Below, piece by piece: positions 1 through 7,801 of a DNA stretch of 64,000 bases. The translations under genes and the position numbers were made by a program. The notes below the pieces were generated by a model, which saw only the letters and a list, made by a program, of their open reading frames with translations, made no database searches and was not told the origin of the DNA. Every line of letters begins with the position of its first letter. Position 1 is the stretch's first letter. This DNA is from an uncultured Alphaproteobacteria bacterium (lineage in GTDB: Bacteria > Pseudomonadota > Alphaproteobacteria > HIMB59), in NCBI GenBank assembly GCA_902575065.1, contig CACGPU010000006.1:1-64000 (forward strand), read 5' to 3'.

Positions 1-260
1 GTGAAGGTAAGTTTGAAAAATTTATGGCTTTTTTTCAATCTGAAGAGGGTATGGCCATGAGGAAAGCTGCGGCACATGTTGAAAAAACAGTGCCTGGAAT
101 TTTGCCTGATAAGAGCGGTATCATGTTTAAAGTTCATGTTCATAATGAAGAGGAAATGATGGGTATCGTTAAAGGAACCAATCCTGTTATGAAACCCATT
201 TATGATGAATGTATACAAAGTATTGAATTGTTCGAATTAACACAAGTCTCATTAGACTAA
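1..260 (+). CDS. small protein of unknown function, 5' end cut by the window edge (possibly DUF3764-like)
   Basis: The reading frame is open from the first bases of the window (phase begins at base 3), so the first ATG at 24 is probably internal and the true start lies outside. The visible part is about 86 residues, soluble, with Met-rich and acidic stretches and no signal peptide. The C-terminal part (KGTNPVMKPIYDECIQSIEL) has the look of DUF3764-type small cytoplasmic proteins, which end with a similar helix, but this is resemblance from memory only. It is followed 16 bases later by an NTF2-like gene with its own Shine-Dalgarno (AAGGA), so the two may share a transcript. Function unknown. 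Confidence 0.5.
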   Translation, partial: EGKFEKFMAFFQSEEGMAMRKAAAHVEKTVPGILPDKSGIMFKVHVHNEEEMMGIVKGTNPVMKPIYDECIQSIELFELTQVSLD

Positions 261-276
261 TAAAAAAGGATTAAAA

Positions 277-597
277 ATGTCAATATTAAAAAAATATGAT
301 GAGGTCTTTATGACTAAAGATGAAGCTGGGATGAATGAGGTGCTTCATGATGATTATAAATTCACAATGCACGCTTCTGGAAAAGTTTTAACTAAACAAG
401 ATGTAATACAGTGGGCAATGAGCGATGATATCAATAGAGAAAAAGTTAGAATTATTTATGAAAATGATGAAATTGGTATTGAGCACTCATTTGTAACATT
501 TTCAGATGGTAACACGCAGGCAGTTATGGCGGTATTCACTTTCAAAGATGGTAAAATTTTTTCTTTAGAAACTGGTGCCACTAATATGCCTAAGTAG
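277..597 (+). CDS. NTF2-like (SnoaL/DUF4440-type) small protein
   Basis: This 106-residue protein has the layout of the NTF2-like fold: N-terminal helices (residues 1-25), a short DDYKFTMHASG strand, then alternating strands ending in AVFTFKDGKIFSLETG. Family members are cone-shaped enzymes or ligand-binding proteins of very diverse function, so no substrate is assigned. The start is supported by AAGGA seven bases upstream of the ATG. It lies in the same direction as the truncated upstream gene, and its stop abuts the stop of the convergent MazG-like gene. Confidence 0.7.
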   Translation: MSILKKYDEVFMTKDEAGMNEVLHDDYKFTMHASGKVLTKQDVIQWAMSDDINREKVRIIYENDEIGIEHSFVTFSDGNTQAVMAVFTFKDGKIFSLETGATNMPK

Positions 598-969
598 TTA
601 ATATAAATATTTTGAAAGGTCTGGTTTAAAATAATTTGGGCCTTTCATTACTTTCCCATTCTCATTATATATAGGTTTTCCATCCTCACCTAATTTACTC
701 ATGTTGGAGTTTTGAACCTCTTCAAAACATTTATCCAAATTAATACCAAATGCATGACCTGCTCCATATGTTACATAAAGTAAATCTGTAAGAGCATCAG
801 CTACTTCTGTTAAATCATTATTTTTTATTGCCTCTTCTAATTCAGTTAACTCTTCTTTTATAAGATCAATTCTTAACTTGTTGGTAGATGCATTCCCTAA
901 ACCGGATTTATTTTTCACTTCTTGACCGAATGTAATCATGAATAACTTTACTTTATCAAAATTAGTCAT
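598..969 (-). CDS. MazG/HisE-like nucleotide pyrophosphohydrolase
   Basis: A 123-residue all-alpha NTP-pyrophosphohydrolase-like protein. The metal-binding signature is visible: KEELTELEEA (EExxE type, about residues 38-47) followed by ADALTDLLYV (ExxD type helix, about residues 56-66). The C-terminal tail with NMSKLGEDGKPIY is typical of stand-alone members annotated as phosphoribosyl-ATP pyrophosphohydrolase-like or phage-type MazG proteins. Known relatives hydrolyse (d)NTPs to monophosphates and pyrophosphate. The histidine genes lie elsewhere in the window, so a housekeeping or dNTP-sanitising role is as likely as a HisE role. It ends tail to tail with the NTF2-like gene. Confidence 0.8.
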   Translation of the reverse strand: MTNFDKVKLFMITFGQEVKNKSGLGNASTNKLRIDLIKEELTELEEAIKNNDLTEVADALTDLLYVTYGAGHAFGINLDKCFEEVQNSNMSKLGEDGKPIYNENGKVMKGPNYFKPDLSKYLY

Positions 970-1141
970 TTTGTAACCTCTCTCTTAACTAGAAATAATT
1001 TACCATCATCAAATATATTTAATATTTTTTTATACTAAAAATATCATATAAATTGGTAAAAAAGTTATACAACATATTATTAATCTATGCACAAATAATA
1101 AAAAAATTTACGAATGTCGTTTTCTCCTAAAATTTAAATGT

Positions 1142-1198
1142 TATAATTAAATGTTAATAACAATGTTAAAAAAGTTTAATTTAATATTGTTGTAGGAG
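1142..1198 (+). promoter_or_regulatory. candidate promoter and leader hairpin of the transketolase operon
   Basis: A perfect -10 hexamer TATAAT lies at 1142-1147, with only a weak -35. Downstream, AACAATGTTAAA (1159-1170) and TTTAATATTGTT (1180-1191) form a 12-bp inverted repeat with one G-T pair and a 9-base loop. It ends two bases before the Shine-Dalgarno TAGGAG (1193-1198) of the TTG-started gene. The hairpin could be an operator or an RNA element affecting access to the ribosome-binding site. The rest of the 970-1204 gap is AT-rich with no other clear signal. Confidence 0.35.
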
Positions 1199-1204
1199 AT
1201 AGAT

Positions 1205-2035
1205 TTGACCAAAACCAACATAAAAGATTTAGAGTCCAAAAGCAAATGGTTAAGAAGAACTTGTTTTGAAATGCTTTTATCCGCAAACCAAGGTCACCCA
1301 GGTTCAATTTTATCTCAAATTGAGATACTTATATCACTATATTATGGTGGCATAATTAAATATTTTAAAAATGAACCTTATCACCCTGATAGGGATAAAA
1401 TAATAATTAGTAAAGGACATGCTGCTATGAGTTTATATCCAATATTTGCTGACATAGGTTATTTTGATAAAGAAGAGTTGAAAAAATTTGGTAGAAGTGA
1501 CTCTATGCTTAAACTATTCGGAAATATCTCTATACCCGGTATCGATTGTACTTCTGGATCACTAGGACATGGTTTGGGAGTGGGTTGTGGTTTTGCTTAC
1601 TCTGCAAAAATGAAAAATGCTAAAATCAATACATTTATAATACTTAGTGAGGGTGAAATGTACGAGGGCTCGATATGGGAGAGTGCTCTATTTGCGTCAC
1701 ATCATTCATTAGATAACTTAATAGTTATACTTGATAGAAATAGAAATATAATATTGGGCGATACAGAGGATTGTTTAGCGCTTGAGCCAATTAAAGATAA
1801 GTGGGCTTCATTTGGATTTCAAGTCGAGGATGTCGATGGACACTCAATAGCTGACATAATTGATACTTTTAACAAATTTAACAAAACTAATGACAAGCCA
1901 AAATTATTAATTGCAAATACTATAAAAGGTAAAGGGATTTCATTTATGGAAAATAAATCTTTTTCACATTATTGGAGTCCTTTATCTGATGATCTAATTA
2001 AAAAAGCAAGGTTAGAGCTTACAATTGATGAGTAA
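1205..2035 (+). CDS. transketolase, N-terminal (thiamine-diphosphate-binding) subunit
   Basis: This 276-residue protein matches the N-terminal half of transketolase: ANQGHPGS near residue 28, the KGHAAM motif, LGHGLGVGCG, and the ThDP/Mg motif starting at GEGEMYEGS-like ILSEGEMYEG with the closing NRN. Together with the next gene it would transfer two-carbon units between sugar phosphates. The frame opens with TTG, chosen because TAGGAG sits six bases upstream and the protein begins where family members do. The stop overlaps the start of the C-terminal subunit. Two-gene transketolases are common in alphaproteobacteria and Gram-positives, often in sugar-biosynthesis or accessory loci, so this is not a frameshifted gene. 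Confidence 0.9.
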   Translation: MTKTNIKDLESKSKWLRRTCFEMLLSANQGHPGSILSQIEILISLYYGGIIKYFKNEPYHPDRDKIIISKGHAAMSLYPIFADIGYFDKEELKKFGRSDSMLKLFGNISIPGIDCTSGSLGHGLGVGCGFAYSAKMKNAKINTFIILSEGEMYEGSIWESALFASHHSLDNLIVILDRNRNIILGDTEDCLALEPIKDKWASFGFQVEDVDGHSIADIIDTFNKFNKTNDKPKLLIANTIKGKGISFMENKSFSHYWSPLSDDLIKKARLELTIDE

Positions 2036-2951
2036 TTTCCAAAGAGATATAATTATTGATGAAGTTTATAATTATGCATTAAAAAATAAAGATGTATTTT
2101 TTATGAGCGCTGATTTTGGTGCACCTGCTTTAGATAAATTTAGAGAAAATCTTCCTGATCAATTTATACACTCTGGTATATCAGAGCAGCACATGATTGA
2201 CATGGCAGCAGGTTTAGCTCTAGATGGTAATAAAGTATATGTTTATGCAATGGCGCCCTTTATAACTCTCAGATGCTTGGAACAAATTAAATGCTCACTT
2301 GCAATGATGAGTCTACCCGTTACAATTTTAGGTGTTGGAATAGGTTTAGGTTATGCTGATGCTGGTCCAACACACTACCTTAATGAAGACATCTCAGTAA
2401 TGAATTCAATTGTTAACCTTGATATTTGTTCTCCTAGTGATGAATCTTCACTTAAATTTATAGCTAAACAAACTATAGATATACCAAAATTGAGATACAT
2501 AAGAATGGAAAGAAACAGTTTAAAGAATATATATCCTAATGACTATTATTTTAATAAAGAGGGTTTTGAGATCATACACAAAGGAAAAAACATTTGCATT
2601 TTAAGCACAGGATATATGCTACATAAAGCAAAGGAAGCTGGAGAAAAACTTTTAAATGACAATATAGATGTTTCAATTTACGATGTAATAAATATAAAAC
2701 CTTTGTCAAATAATTTGATAACAGAAATTAGTAAATATGAAAAAATTATTACTATTGAGGAGCAGACACTTAATGGAGGTTTTGGATCGATAATAATTAA
2801 TGCTTTATTCAAAAATGGGATATCAAATAGGACTGTTAAATGTCTAGGTTTGAAGGAAAAGTATTATTTTCAAAATGGAGGTAGGGAGTTTCTATTGAAT
2901 GATAGTGGTCTTTCATCTGATTCAATATATGAAACAGTCAAAAATTTGTAA
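2028..2951 (+). CDS. transketolase, C-terminal subunit
   Basis: A 307-residue pyrimidine-binding plus C-terminal domain subunit. It shows the catalytic ISEQHMIDMAAGLA segment (Glu that activates ThDP, about residues 53-66), YADAGPTHYL, and a C-terminal transketolase domain ending in GGFGS and related strands. I take the ATG at 2028, overlapping the upstream stop by 8 bases. A TTG at 2025 is also in frame. Translational coupling with the N-terminal subunit is expected. No other sugar genes follow: the next feature is tRNA-Phe. The substrate of the pair (pentose phosphates or a special sugar) cannot be told from context. Confidence 0.9.
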   Translation: MSNFQRDIIIDEVYNYALKNKDVFFMSADFGAPALDKFRENLPDQFIHSGISEQHMIDMAAGLALDGNKVYVYAMAPFITLRCLEQIKCSLAMMSLPVTILGVGIGLGYADAGPTHYLNEDISVMNSIVNLDICSPSDESSLKFIAKQTIDIPKLRYIRMERNSLKNIYPNDYYFNKEGFEIIHKGKNICILSTGYMLHKAKEAGEKLLNDNIDVSIYDVINIKPLSNNLITEISKYEKIITIEEQTLNGGFGSIIINALFKNGISNRTVKCLGLKEKYYFQNGGREFLLNDSGLSSDSIYETVKNL

Positions 2952-3034
2952 AAACATTTTCATCCAAAATATAATTTCTGTAATTAATTTTTACTGGCAA
3001 ATACAAATTATATGTAATAAGTATTACACGCTAA

Positions 3035-3110
<76 letters not shown>

Positions 3111-3120
3111 CTCTAAGAAT

Positions 3121-4248
3121 TTACTCTAAGTTTAATTCATCAATAGAGCGGTCGTTTCTTGATCTACTTAACTCTAAAAGTCCACCTCTGGTGTATCCAA
3201 AAACATTTGTAATACTTAAGTCATCTCTAAATTCATTTTTTAACATTCCTACAAGTTTTCTAAGAGTATTTTGATCACTAGCTACAGGGTCGATAACCAC
3301 TTTGCCAGAAATGTTTTTCAATTTTATTAGTTTCGAAATTAATTGAATAGCCTCTCTATTAGTGTCAAATCTTTTTGCGGAGCCTGTATTTACATCTATA
3401 GCAGTAAGAGCATCAGTTTTACCTATCATAATATTACCGCCACTAGGTAAATCGTAATTCTGACCAATCAAATAATCTATTTTTTCACCTAAATTAAAAA
3501 CTTCTTCAATTTGCTCATTGGACATCTCTTCACATAGATTTGCAAAAGTAGAGTCTAACTTTTCATCCCAGTTTTTCACTTTTTCAAAACGGTCATTGTC
3601 ACTAAAAATAATTTGATCAGTGTTTTTATCAGAGTAATCACAAACAAAGTTTTGATCAAAATAAGTATTTTGGAAAACAAGACCTTCATCACTTAATTCC
3701 TTTGCATTTAATTCTATCTCTTTCCATTTATTATTTAAATCATTCAGCTCAGATTGAGCTATTTCGATGTTTTCAGGAATAAGATTATGCCTAGCTATCA
3801 ACCCCACTTCAGACTCACTTAAAGCATCCATAATTTTGTCTTGTTGGTTTGTGTCTAAATTTTTTCTAGTTCTTCTACTTAGGATTATTTCGTCGCCGTA
3901 TGGTAATAGATTTATAAATTTACCAGTTAAAATTACATTGTTTGTAAAAAGATGAACTTTATCTTTAGAACCTATGCTTCTTACTTGAAGTATTAAAGAT
4001 TGACCTTCATGAGCCTTATCGCCACTAGGAAAGTTTATTCTTTTAAAAAAACCTCTTTGATCTCCGTTACCGTAGGAGACAAAGGCACCACTATCGTTTG
4101 GTAAGATTTCTGTAATTTTTACTTTATAAATGTCTCCAATTTGAACATCTTCGTTAGGTTGAAAACGAATATTAACCAACTCACCTTCATTTAGTTTAAC
4201 TCCACATTTAAAATTTTTGTAGTTTGTAATAATAAGTTTTGTAGACAT
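3121..4248 (-). CDS. ribonuclease E/G family protein, short form
   Basis: A 375-residue member of the RNase E/G family, which cleaves single-stranded RNA and processes rRNA. An S1-like RNA-binding region occupies roughly residues 35-120 (GDIYKVKITEILPNDSGAFV). The catalytic DNase-I-like part includes TDALTAIDVNTGS and KVVIDPVA, which retain the two metal-binding aspartates of the family. The protein stops soon after TRGGLLELSRSRNDRS, where E. coli RNase G continues, so the CPxC zinc-link and the small domain are missing. It is the last gene of the murA-hisG-hisD-infA operon, 28 bases after infA. The maf and yacG genes often found here in alphaproteobacteria are absent. Confidence 0.85.
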   Translation of the reverse strand: MSTKLIITNYKNFKCGVKLNEGELVNIRFQPNEDVQIGDIYKVKITEILPNDSGAFVSYGNGDQRGFFKRINFPSGDKAHEGQSLILQVRSIGSKDKVHLFTNNVILTGKFINLLPYGDEIILSRRTRKNLDTNQQDKIMDALSESEVGLIARHNLIPENIEIAQSELNDLNNKWKEIELNAKELSDEGLVFQNTYFDQNFVCDYSDKNTDQIIFSDNDRFEKVKNWDEKLDSTFANLCEEMSNEQIEEVFNLGEKIDYLIGQNYDLPSGGNIMIGKTDALTAIDVNTGSAKRFDTNREAIQLISKLIKLKNISGKVVIDPVASDQNTLRKLVGMLKNEFRDDLSITNVFGYTRGGLLELSRSRNDRSIDELNLE

Positions 4249-4276
4249 GACATTACTCCTTTTAAAAAATTATTCA

Positions 4277-4498
4277 TTAGTTCTTAGACCTAAATGTTAT
4301 TCTGCCCTTAGTTAAATCATATGGTGTCATTTCGACTGTTACTCGGTCTCCTGCGAGCACTCTAATTCTATTTTTTCTCATTTTTCCAGATGTATGAGCT
4401 ATAACTTCATGGTCATTATCCAGCTTAACTTTAAACATAGCATTTGGAAGTAGTTCTGAAACTACACCTTGAAATTCTATTGCATCTTCTTTGGACAT
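4277..4498 (-). CDS. infA: translation initiation factor IF-1
   Basis: A 73-residue S1/OB-fold protein with the canonical IF-1 sequence (begins [11 protein letters not shown], contains [26 protein letters not shown] and [11 protein letters not shown]). It occupies the A site of the 30S subunit during initiation together with IF-2 and IF-3. It starts 11 bases after hisD and is followed by the RNase E/G-like gene, the usual alphaproteobacterial order. Full length, nothing unusual. Confidence 0.98.
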   Translation of the reverse strand: MSKEDAIEFQGVVSELLPNAMFKVKLDNDHEVIAHTSGKMRKNRIRVLAGDRVTVEMTPYDLTKGRITFRSKN

Positions 4499-4509
4499 AT
4501 AAAAGTATT

Positions 4510-5781
4510 TTATGGTTTGATCTTTCTAATTTCAACTGATAAAGCGTGTGCCTCTAGACCCTCTTGTCTTGCTAGATTGATTGTAGGCTTAGCTATTTTC
4601 ATAAGTGTTTTCTTACCAGGTTTGATAAAAACTGTTTTTTTTATGAAATCATCAACCCCTAAACCGGATGAGAATTTTGCAGTTTGATCTGTAGGTAATA
4701 CATGGTTAGTACCTATTGTATAATCTCCTAAAGCTACTGGAGACTTTTCTCCAATAAATACAGATCCAGCATTTGTAAAATTTTTTAGTATATTTTTATT
4801 AAATTTTTCATGAATATGCAGGTGCTCTGGAGCTATAAAATTTGAAATTTCATATATTTCTTTTTGACTCTTCGCTAAGATTAAAATGCAATTATTTTTT
4901 ATAGATTGATAAACATTTTTAATATTTTTTTCCTTTATAACTCTTTCAAGTTCATCCTTGACTTTGATTAAGATATTTTTATTTTTTGACAAAACATATG
5001 TTTTTGCATTAGGGTCGTGTTCACCTTGTGCGAGAACATCATATGCTATCCAAGAGGGTTTAGATTTATCATTTGCTATTACTAAAACTTCAGATGGTCC
5101 AGCTGGCAAATCTATTCCTATAACCCCAAATAATTGTTTTTTTGCTTCTGCAACATATTTGTTTCCAGGCCCAAATACTTTATTAGCTTTTTTTATTATT
5201 TTGGTACCAATTGCGAGAGCAGCAATTGCCTGAGCACCACCAACGTTGTAGACCTTATTTACTCCGCATAAGTAAGCAGCTGCTAAAGTTGATTTTGATG
5301 TTTGACCATTTTGAGAGGGAACGCAAATCATTATGTTTGGAACTTTAGCTATTTTTGCAGGTATAGCTGTCATAAGTACTGTTGATGGATAAGATGCTAG
5401 TCCACCAGGGATATATAAGCCAACATTTTCAATAGGATTCCATTCAATATAAAACTTTGAGTCGAGTTGATCTTTAAAGGAATATGATATTTTTTTTTGT
5501 TTTGAGTGGTAATAAAAAATTCTTTTATAAGCTAGTTTAAGGGATTTTTTACTTTCATTTGAAAGTGAATTATAGGCACTCTTCAAAGTTTTATTTGGTA
5601 TAGTTATATTTTTTATTGTAGCATTTTTATTTTCAAACTTTTTTACATACTTCAATAAAGCCGTATCTTTATTTTTTTTTATATCATTTATGATTTTTTT
5701 AACAGTATTACTAACATCATTATTTTTATAAGAGGTTGAATTGAGATTTTCAAAAATCCATTTTTTACTTACAACTCTCAT
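4510..5781 (-). CDS. hisD: histidinol dehydrogenase
   Basis: A 423-residue HisD that oxidises L-histidinol in two NAD-dependent steps to L-histidine. Recognisable segments are [51 protein letters not shown] (zinc and active-site histidine region) and APEHLHIH with the catalytic Glu-His. Length matches the family (about 430). Its ATG overlaps the hisG stop by 4 bases, so it is translated from the murA-hisG-hisD-infA message. HisN-like histidinol-phosphatase, the preceding step, lies at 25772-26554. Confidence 0.97.
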   Translation of the reverse strand: MRVVSKKWIFENLNSTSYKNNDVSNTVKKIINDIKKNKDTALLKYVKKFENKNATIKNITIPNKTLKSAYNSLSNESKKSLKLAYKRIFYYHSKQKKISYSFKDQLDSKFYIEWNPIENVGLYIPGGLASYPSTVLMTAIPAKIAKVPNIMICVPSQNGQTSKSTLAAAYLCGVNKVYNVGGAQAIAALAIGTKIIKKANKVFGPGNKYVAEAKKQLFGVIGIDLPAGPSEVLVIANDKSKPSWIAYDVLAQGEHDPNAKTYVLSKNKNILIKVKDELERVIKEKNIKNVYQSIKNNCILILAKSQKEIYEISNFIAPEHLHIHEKFNKNILKNFTNAGSVFIGEKSPVALGDYTIGTNHVLPTDQTAKFSSGLGVDDFIKKTVFIKPGKKTLMKIAKPTINLARQEGLEAHALSVEIRKIKP

Positions 5782-6416
5782 CGCAAACCTTTAATTAAAA
5801 GTTTTTTTATAAATTTTTTCTTTAAATCATAAGCAAAGTAACTACCAATAATGAGAGTTGAAATGTCATTGTTTATTATTACATTTTCATAAAGCTGATT
5901 GTCTTTTAATGTCTTGCCTGATTGAACTAAATCTAAAATAAAATCTGCAATTCCATATTTTACTGCAAGCTCGATAGAGCCATTTAATTTTATTGTTTCG
6001 GTCTGTATGTTTAAATCTTTAAAATAATTTTCAGAAATATTTTTAAATTTTGTTGCAACCTTAAAAATTTTTTTCTCCGAGAAATTAATCTTTTTTTTAT
6101 CTGAGGCTATAGATAATCTACACTTACCTATATTTGTCTTTTTTAAAAGAACAATGTTGTTTGAACTATTTTCAAGAATGTCATCATATCCAACAAATCC
6201 AATGTCTGCTGCACCTAATATAATGTATGATCGAATGTCAGATGGTTTTAATTTAATTACTTTAATCTCCTTAATATTTGTATCAAAAGTTAATTTTCTA
6301 ACACTATCTTTGAAGAAAGCTTGCTCTATTCTTAAGCCCCTTTCGGACAGAAATTTTACAACATTATCTTCTAACCTGCCTTTAGGGCAGGCAATTATTA
6401 AATTTTGATTTTTCAT
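5778..6416 (-). CDS. hisG: ATP phosphoribosyltransferase, short form
   Basis: A 212-residue HisG catalytic subunit (first step of histidine synthesis: ATP + PRPP to phosphoribosyl-ATP). It begins LIIACPKGRL, has GAADIGFVGYDDI and the PRPP-binding segment ADFILDLVQSGKTL. The C-terminal histidine-sensing domain of the long form (about 290-300 residues) is absent, as in the short family that needs the HisZ regulatory subunit. No hisZ is in this window. The gene overlaps murA by 4 bases upstream and hisD by 4 bases downstream, indicating translational coupling. Confidence 0.93.
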   Translation of the reverse strand: MKNQNLIIACPKGRLEDNVVKFLSERGLRIEQAFFKDSVRKLTFDTNIKEIKVIKLKPSDIRSYIILGAADIGFVGYDDILENSSNNIVLLKKTNIGKCRLSIASDKKKINFSEKKIFKVATKFKNISENYFKDLNIQTETIKLNGSIELAVKYGIADFILDLVQSGKTLKDNQLYENVIINNDISTLIIGSYFAYDLKKKFIKKLLIKGLR

Positions 6417-7669
6417 TTTTTTCTAATAATGTTTACGCCACATTTTTTTAATTTTAAATCAAAATCTTCATATCCTCTATCAAGGTGATAAATTCTATTT
6501 ATTACAGTTTTACCCTTGGACATCATTGCTGCGATTATAAGGGAAAAACTAGCCCTTATATCTGTGGCCATGACCTCTGCGCCCAGTAAATTCGATGTTT
6601 TATCTATTGTTACTGTTTTTCCTTTAATGGATAAATTGGCACCAAATCTTCTCAGCTCAGGAATATGGATAAATCTATTTTCAAATATATTTTCGACCAC
6701 TTTCGACTTTAAACCAGACTTAAGTTGTGTTGCTATTAGCTGAGCCTGCAAATCTGTAGGGTATCCTGGAAACTCTTTAGTAGAAATTTTTTTTATTGGT
6801 TTAAGTGTTTTGCAATATATTTCATAAGAAAAATTAGATAGTTTTTTTATTTTTAGACCCATTCCTTTGTAAAGTTTCAAGGGAAGAGCTAGGTCTTTTG
6901 GATTGAAGTTATTCAATTTGAGTCTCCCTTTTGTTGCCATAGTTGCTAAAATATATGAACCAGCTTCTATTCTGTCAGGTATTACTTTGTAATCCTGAAG
7001 TTTTAGTTCTTTTACTCCTCTAACTATAATTGTCCTGTTTTTTACTTTTATAAGTGCACCACATTTATTTAAAAAATTAATTAAATCCATGACTTCGGGC
7101 TCGATGGCACAATTTTTTAATGTACTTTTTCCACTTGCAAGACTAGCTGCCATTAAAACATTTTGTGTTGCTCCTACACTAATTTTTGGAAATTTATGGT
7201 CAATTGAGTTTAAATTATTTTTTTTTCTCTCAGCTATCACATAACCATTTTTTATTGAGATTTTTACACCCATTAACTTTAGAGCATTTAAGTGCAAATC
7301 AATTCCTCTAGTGCCAATTGTGCAACCACCAGGAAGAGCTATTTTAAATTTTTTATATCTTGAAATAGCAGGTCCTAAAATAACAATAGATGCTCTCATT
7401 TGACGAACATATTCGTAATCAGCTGATTTTTTTGTAATAGCAGAACTTCTAACAAATAGAGTGTTTTTTTGAAAATCAACTTTACAACCTAAATCTTTTA
7501 AAATTGAGACTAAAAATCTTGTATCTCTAAGGTTAGGCACGTTATGAATAAGACACTCACCTTTTGCCAACAGAGTCGAAATGATAATAGGCAAAGAAGC
7601 ATTTTTTGAACCAGAGATTTTTATTTGCCCTTTCAAGGTTGAAGGACCTTTTATAACTACCGTTTGCAT
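6413..7669 (-). CDS. murA: UDP-N-acetylglucosamine 1-carboxyvinyltransferase
   Basis: A 418-residue MurA of the EPSP-synthase fold, catalysing the first committed step of peptidoglycan synthesis in the cytoplasm. Landmarks are SGSKNASLPI near the N terminus (with the catalytic Lys-Asn), LPGGCTIGTRGIDLHL where the fosfomycin-target Cys is the C of GGCTIG, and TDIRASFSLIIAAM near the C terminus. The ATG overlaps the stop of a 36-codon basic ORF as TAATG. hisG follows with a 4-base overlap. Full length for the family. Confidence 0.97.
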   Translation of the reverse strand: MQTVVIKGPSTLKGQIKISGSKNASLPIIISTLLAKGECLIHNVPNLRDTRFLVSILKDLGCKVDFQKNTLFVRSSAITKKSADYEYVRQMRASIVILGPAISRYKKFKIALPGGCTIGTRGIDLHLNALKLMGVKISIKNGYVIAERKKNNLNSIDHKFPKISVGATQNVLMAASLASGKSTLKNCAIEPEVMDLINFLNKCGALIKVKNRTIIVRGVKELKLQDYKVIPDRIEAGSYILATMATKGRLKLNNFNPKDLALPLKLYKGMGLKIKKLSNFSYEIYCKTLKPIKKISTKEFPGYPTDLQAQLIATQLKSGLKSKVVENIFENRFIHIPELRRFGANLSIKGKTVTIDKTSNLLGAEVMATDIRASFSLIIAAMMSKGKTVINRIYHLDRGYEDFDLKLKKCGVNIIRKK

Positions 7670-7779
7670 TATTTATTTCTTAATTTTTTTCTTTTTTTTA
7701 GATTTTCTCTTAATTTTTGTGCTAATTTATCTTTTTTTTGTTGTTCAAAAAATTTTTTTTTTAGGTCTTGTTTCTTCAT
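7669..7779 (-). CDS. small lysine-rich ORF coupled to murA
   Basis: A 36-residue ORF (begins MKKQDLKKKFFEQQ, contains QKLRENLKKRKK) whose TAA stop overlaps the murA ATG as TAATG, the arrangement used for termination-reinitiation. A GGGA sequence about eight bases upstream of its ATG could serve as the ribosome-binding site. The protein is almost wholly helical and strongly basic (about 40 % Lys/Arg). An LRxNLKxRK motif is also familiar from small basic alphaproteobacterial proteins, so it may be a real conserved microprotein rather than just a leader. AT-rich sequence makes Lys-rich ORFs by chance, so this stays tentative. Its start is only 22 bases from the divergent clpB start. Confidence 0.5.
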   Translation of the reverse strand: MKKQDLKKKFFEQQKKDKLAQKLRENLKKRKKLRNK

Positions 7780-7801
7780 AAATTATTCCCAAATAAATTA
7801 T

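Noticed and set aside
1205-2951. Transketolase in two overlapping frames, suggesting a frameshift
   Set aside because: Each part has its own complete domain set, a start with supporting signals and the usual split-subunit boundary. Two-gene transketolases are a known form.
4958-5233. Rightward open frame of 91 codons inside hisD
   Set aside because: It is antisense to a strongly conserved gene, has no domain and no ribosome-binding signal. Many similar antisense frames occur in the window and were left out.
7664-7801. Upstream 46 in-frame codons as part of ClpB
   Set aside because: ClpB homology begins at the ATG near 7802; the extra codons overlap murA and its small upstream ORF and are low-complexity.
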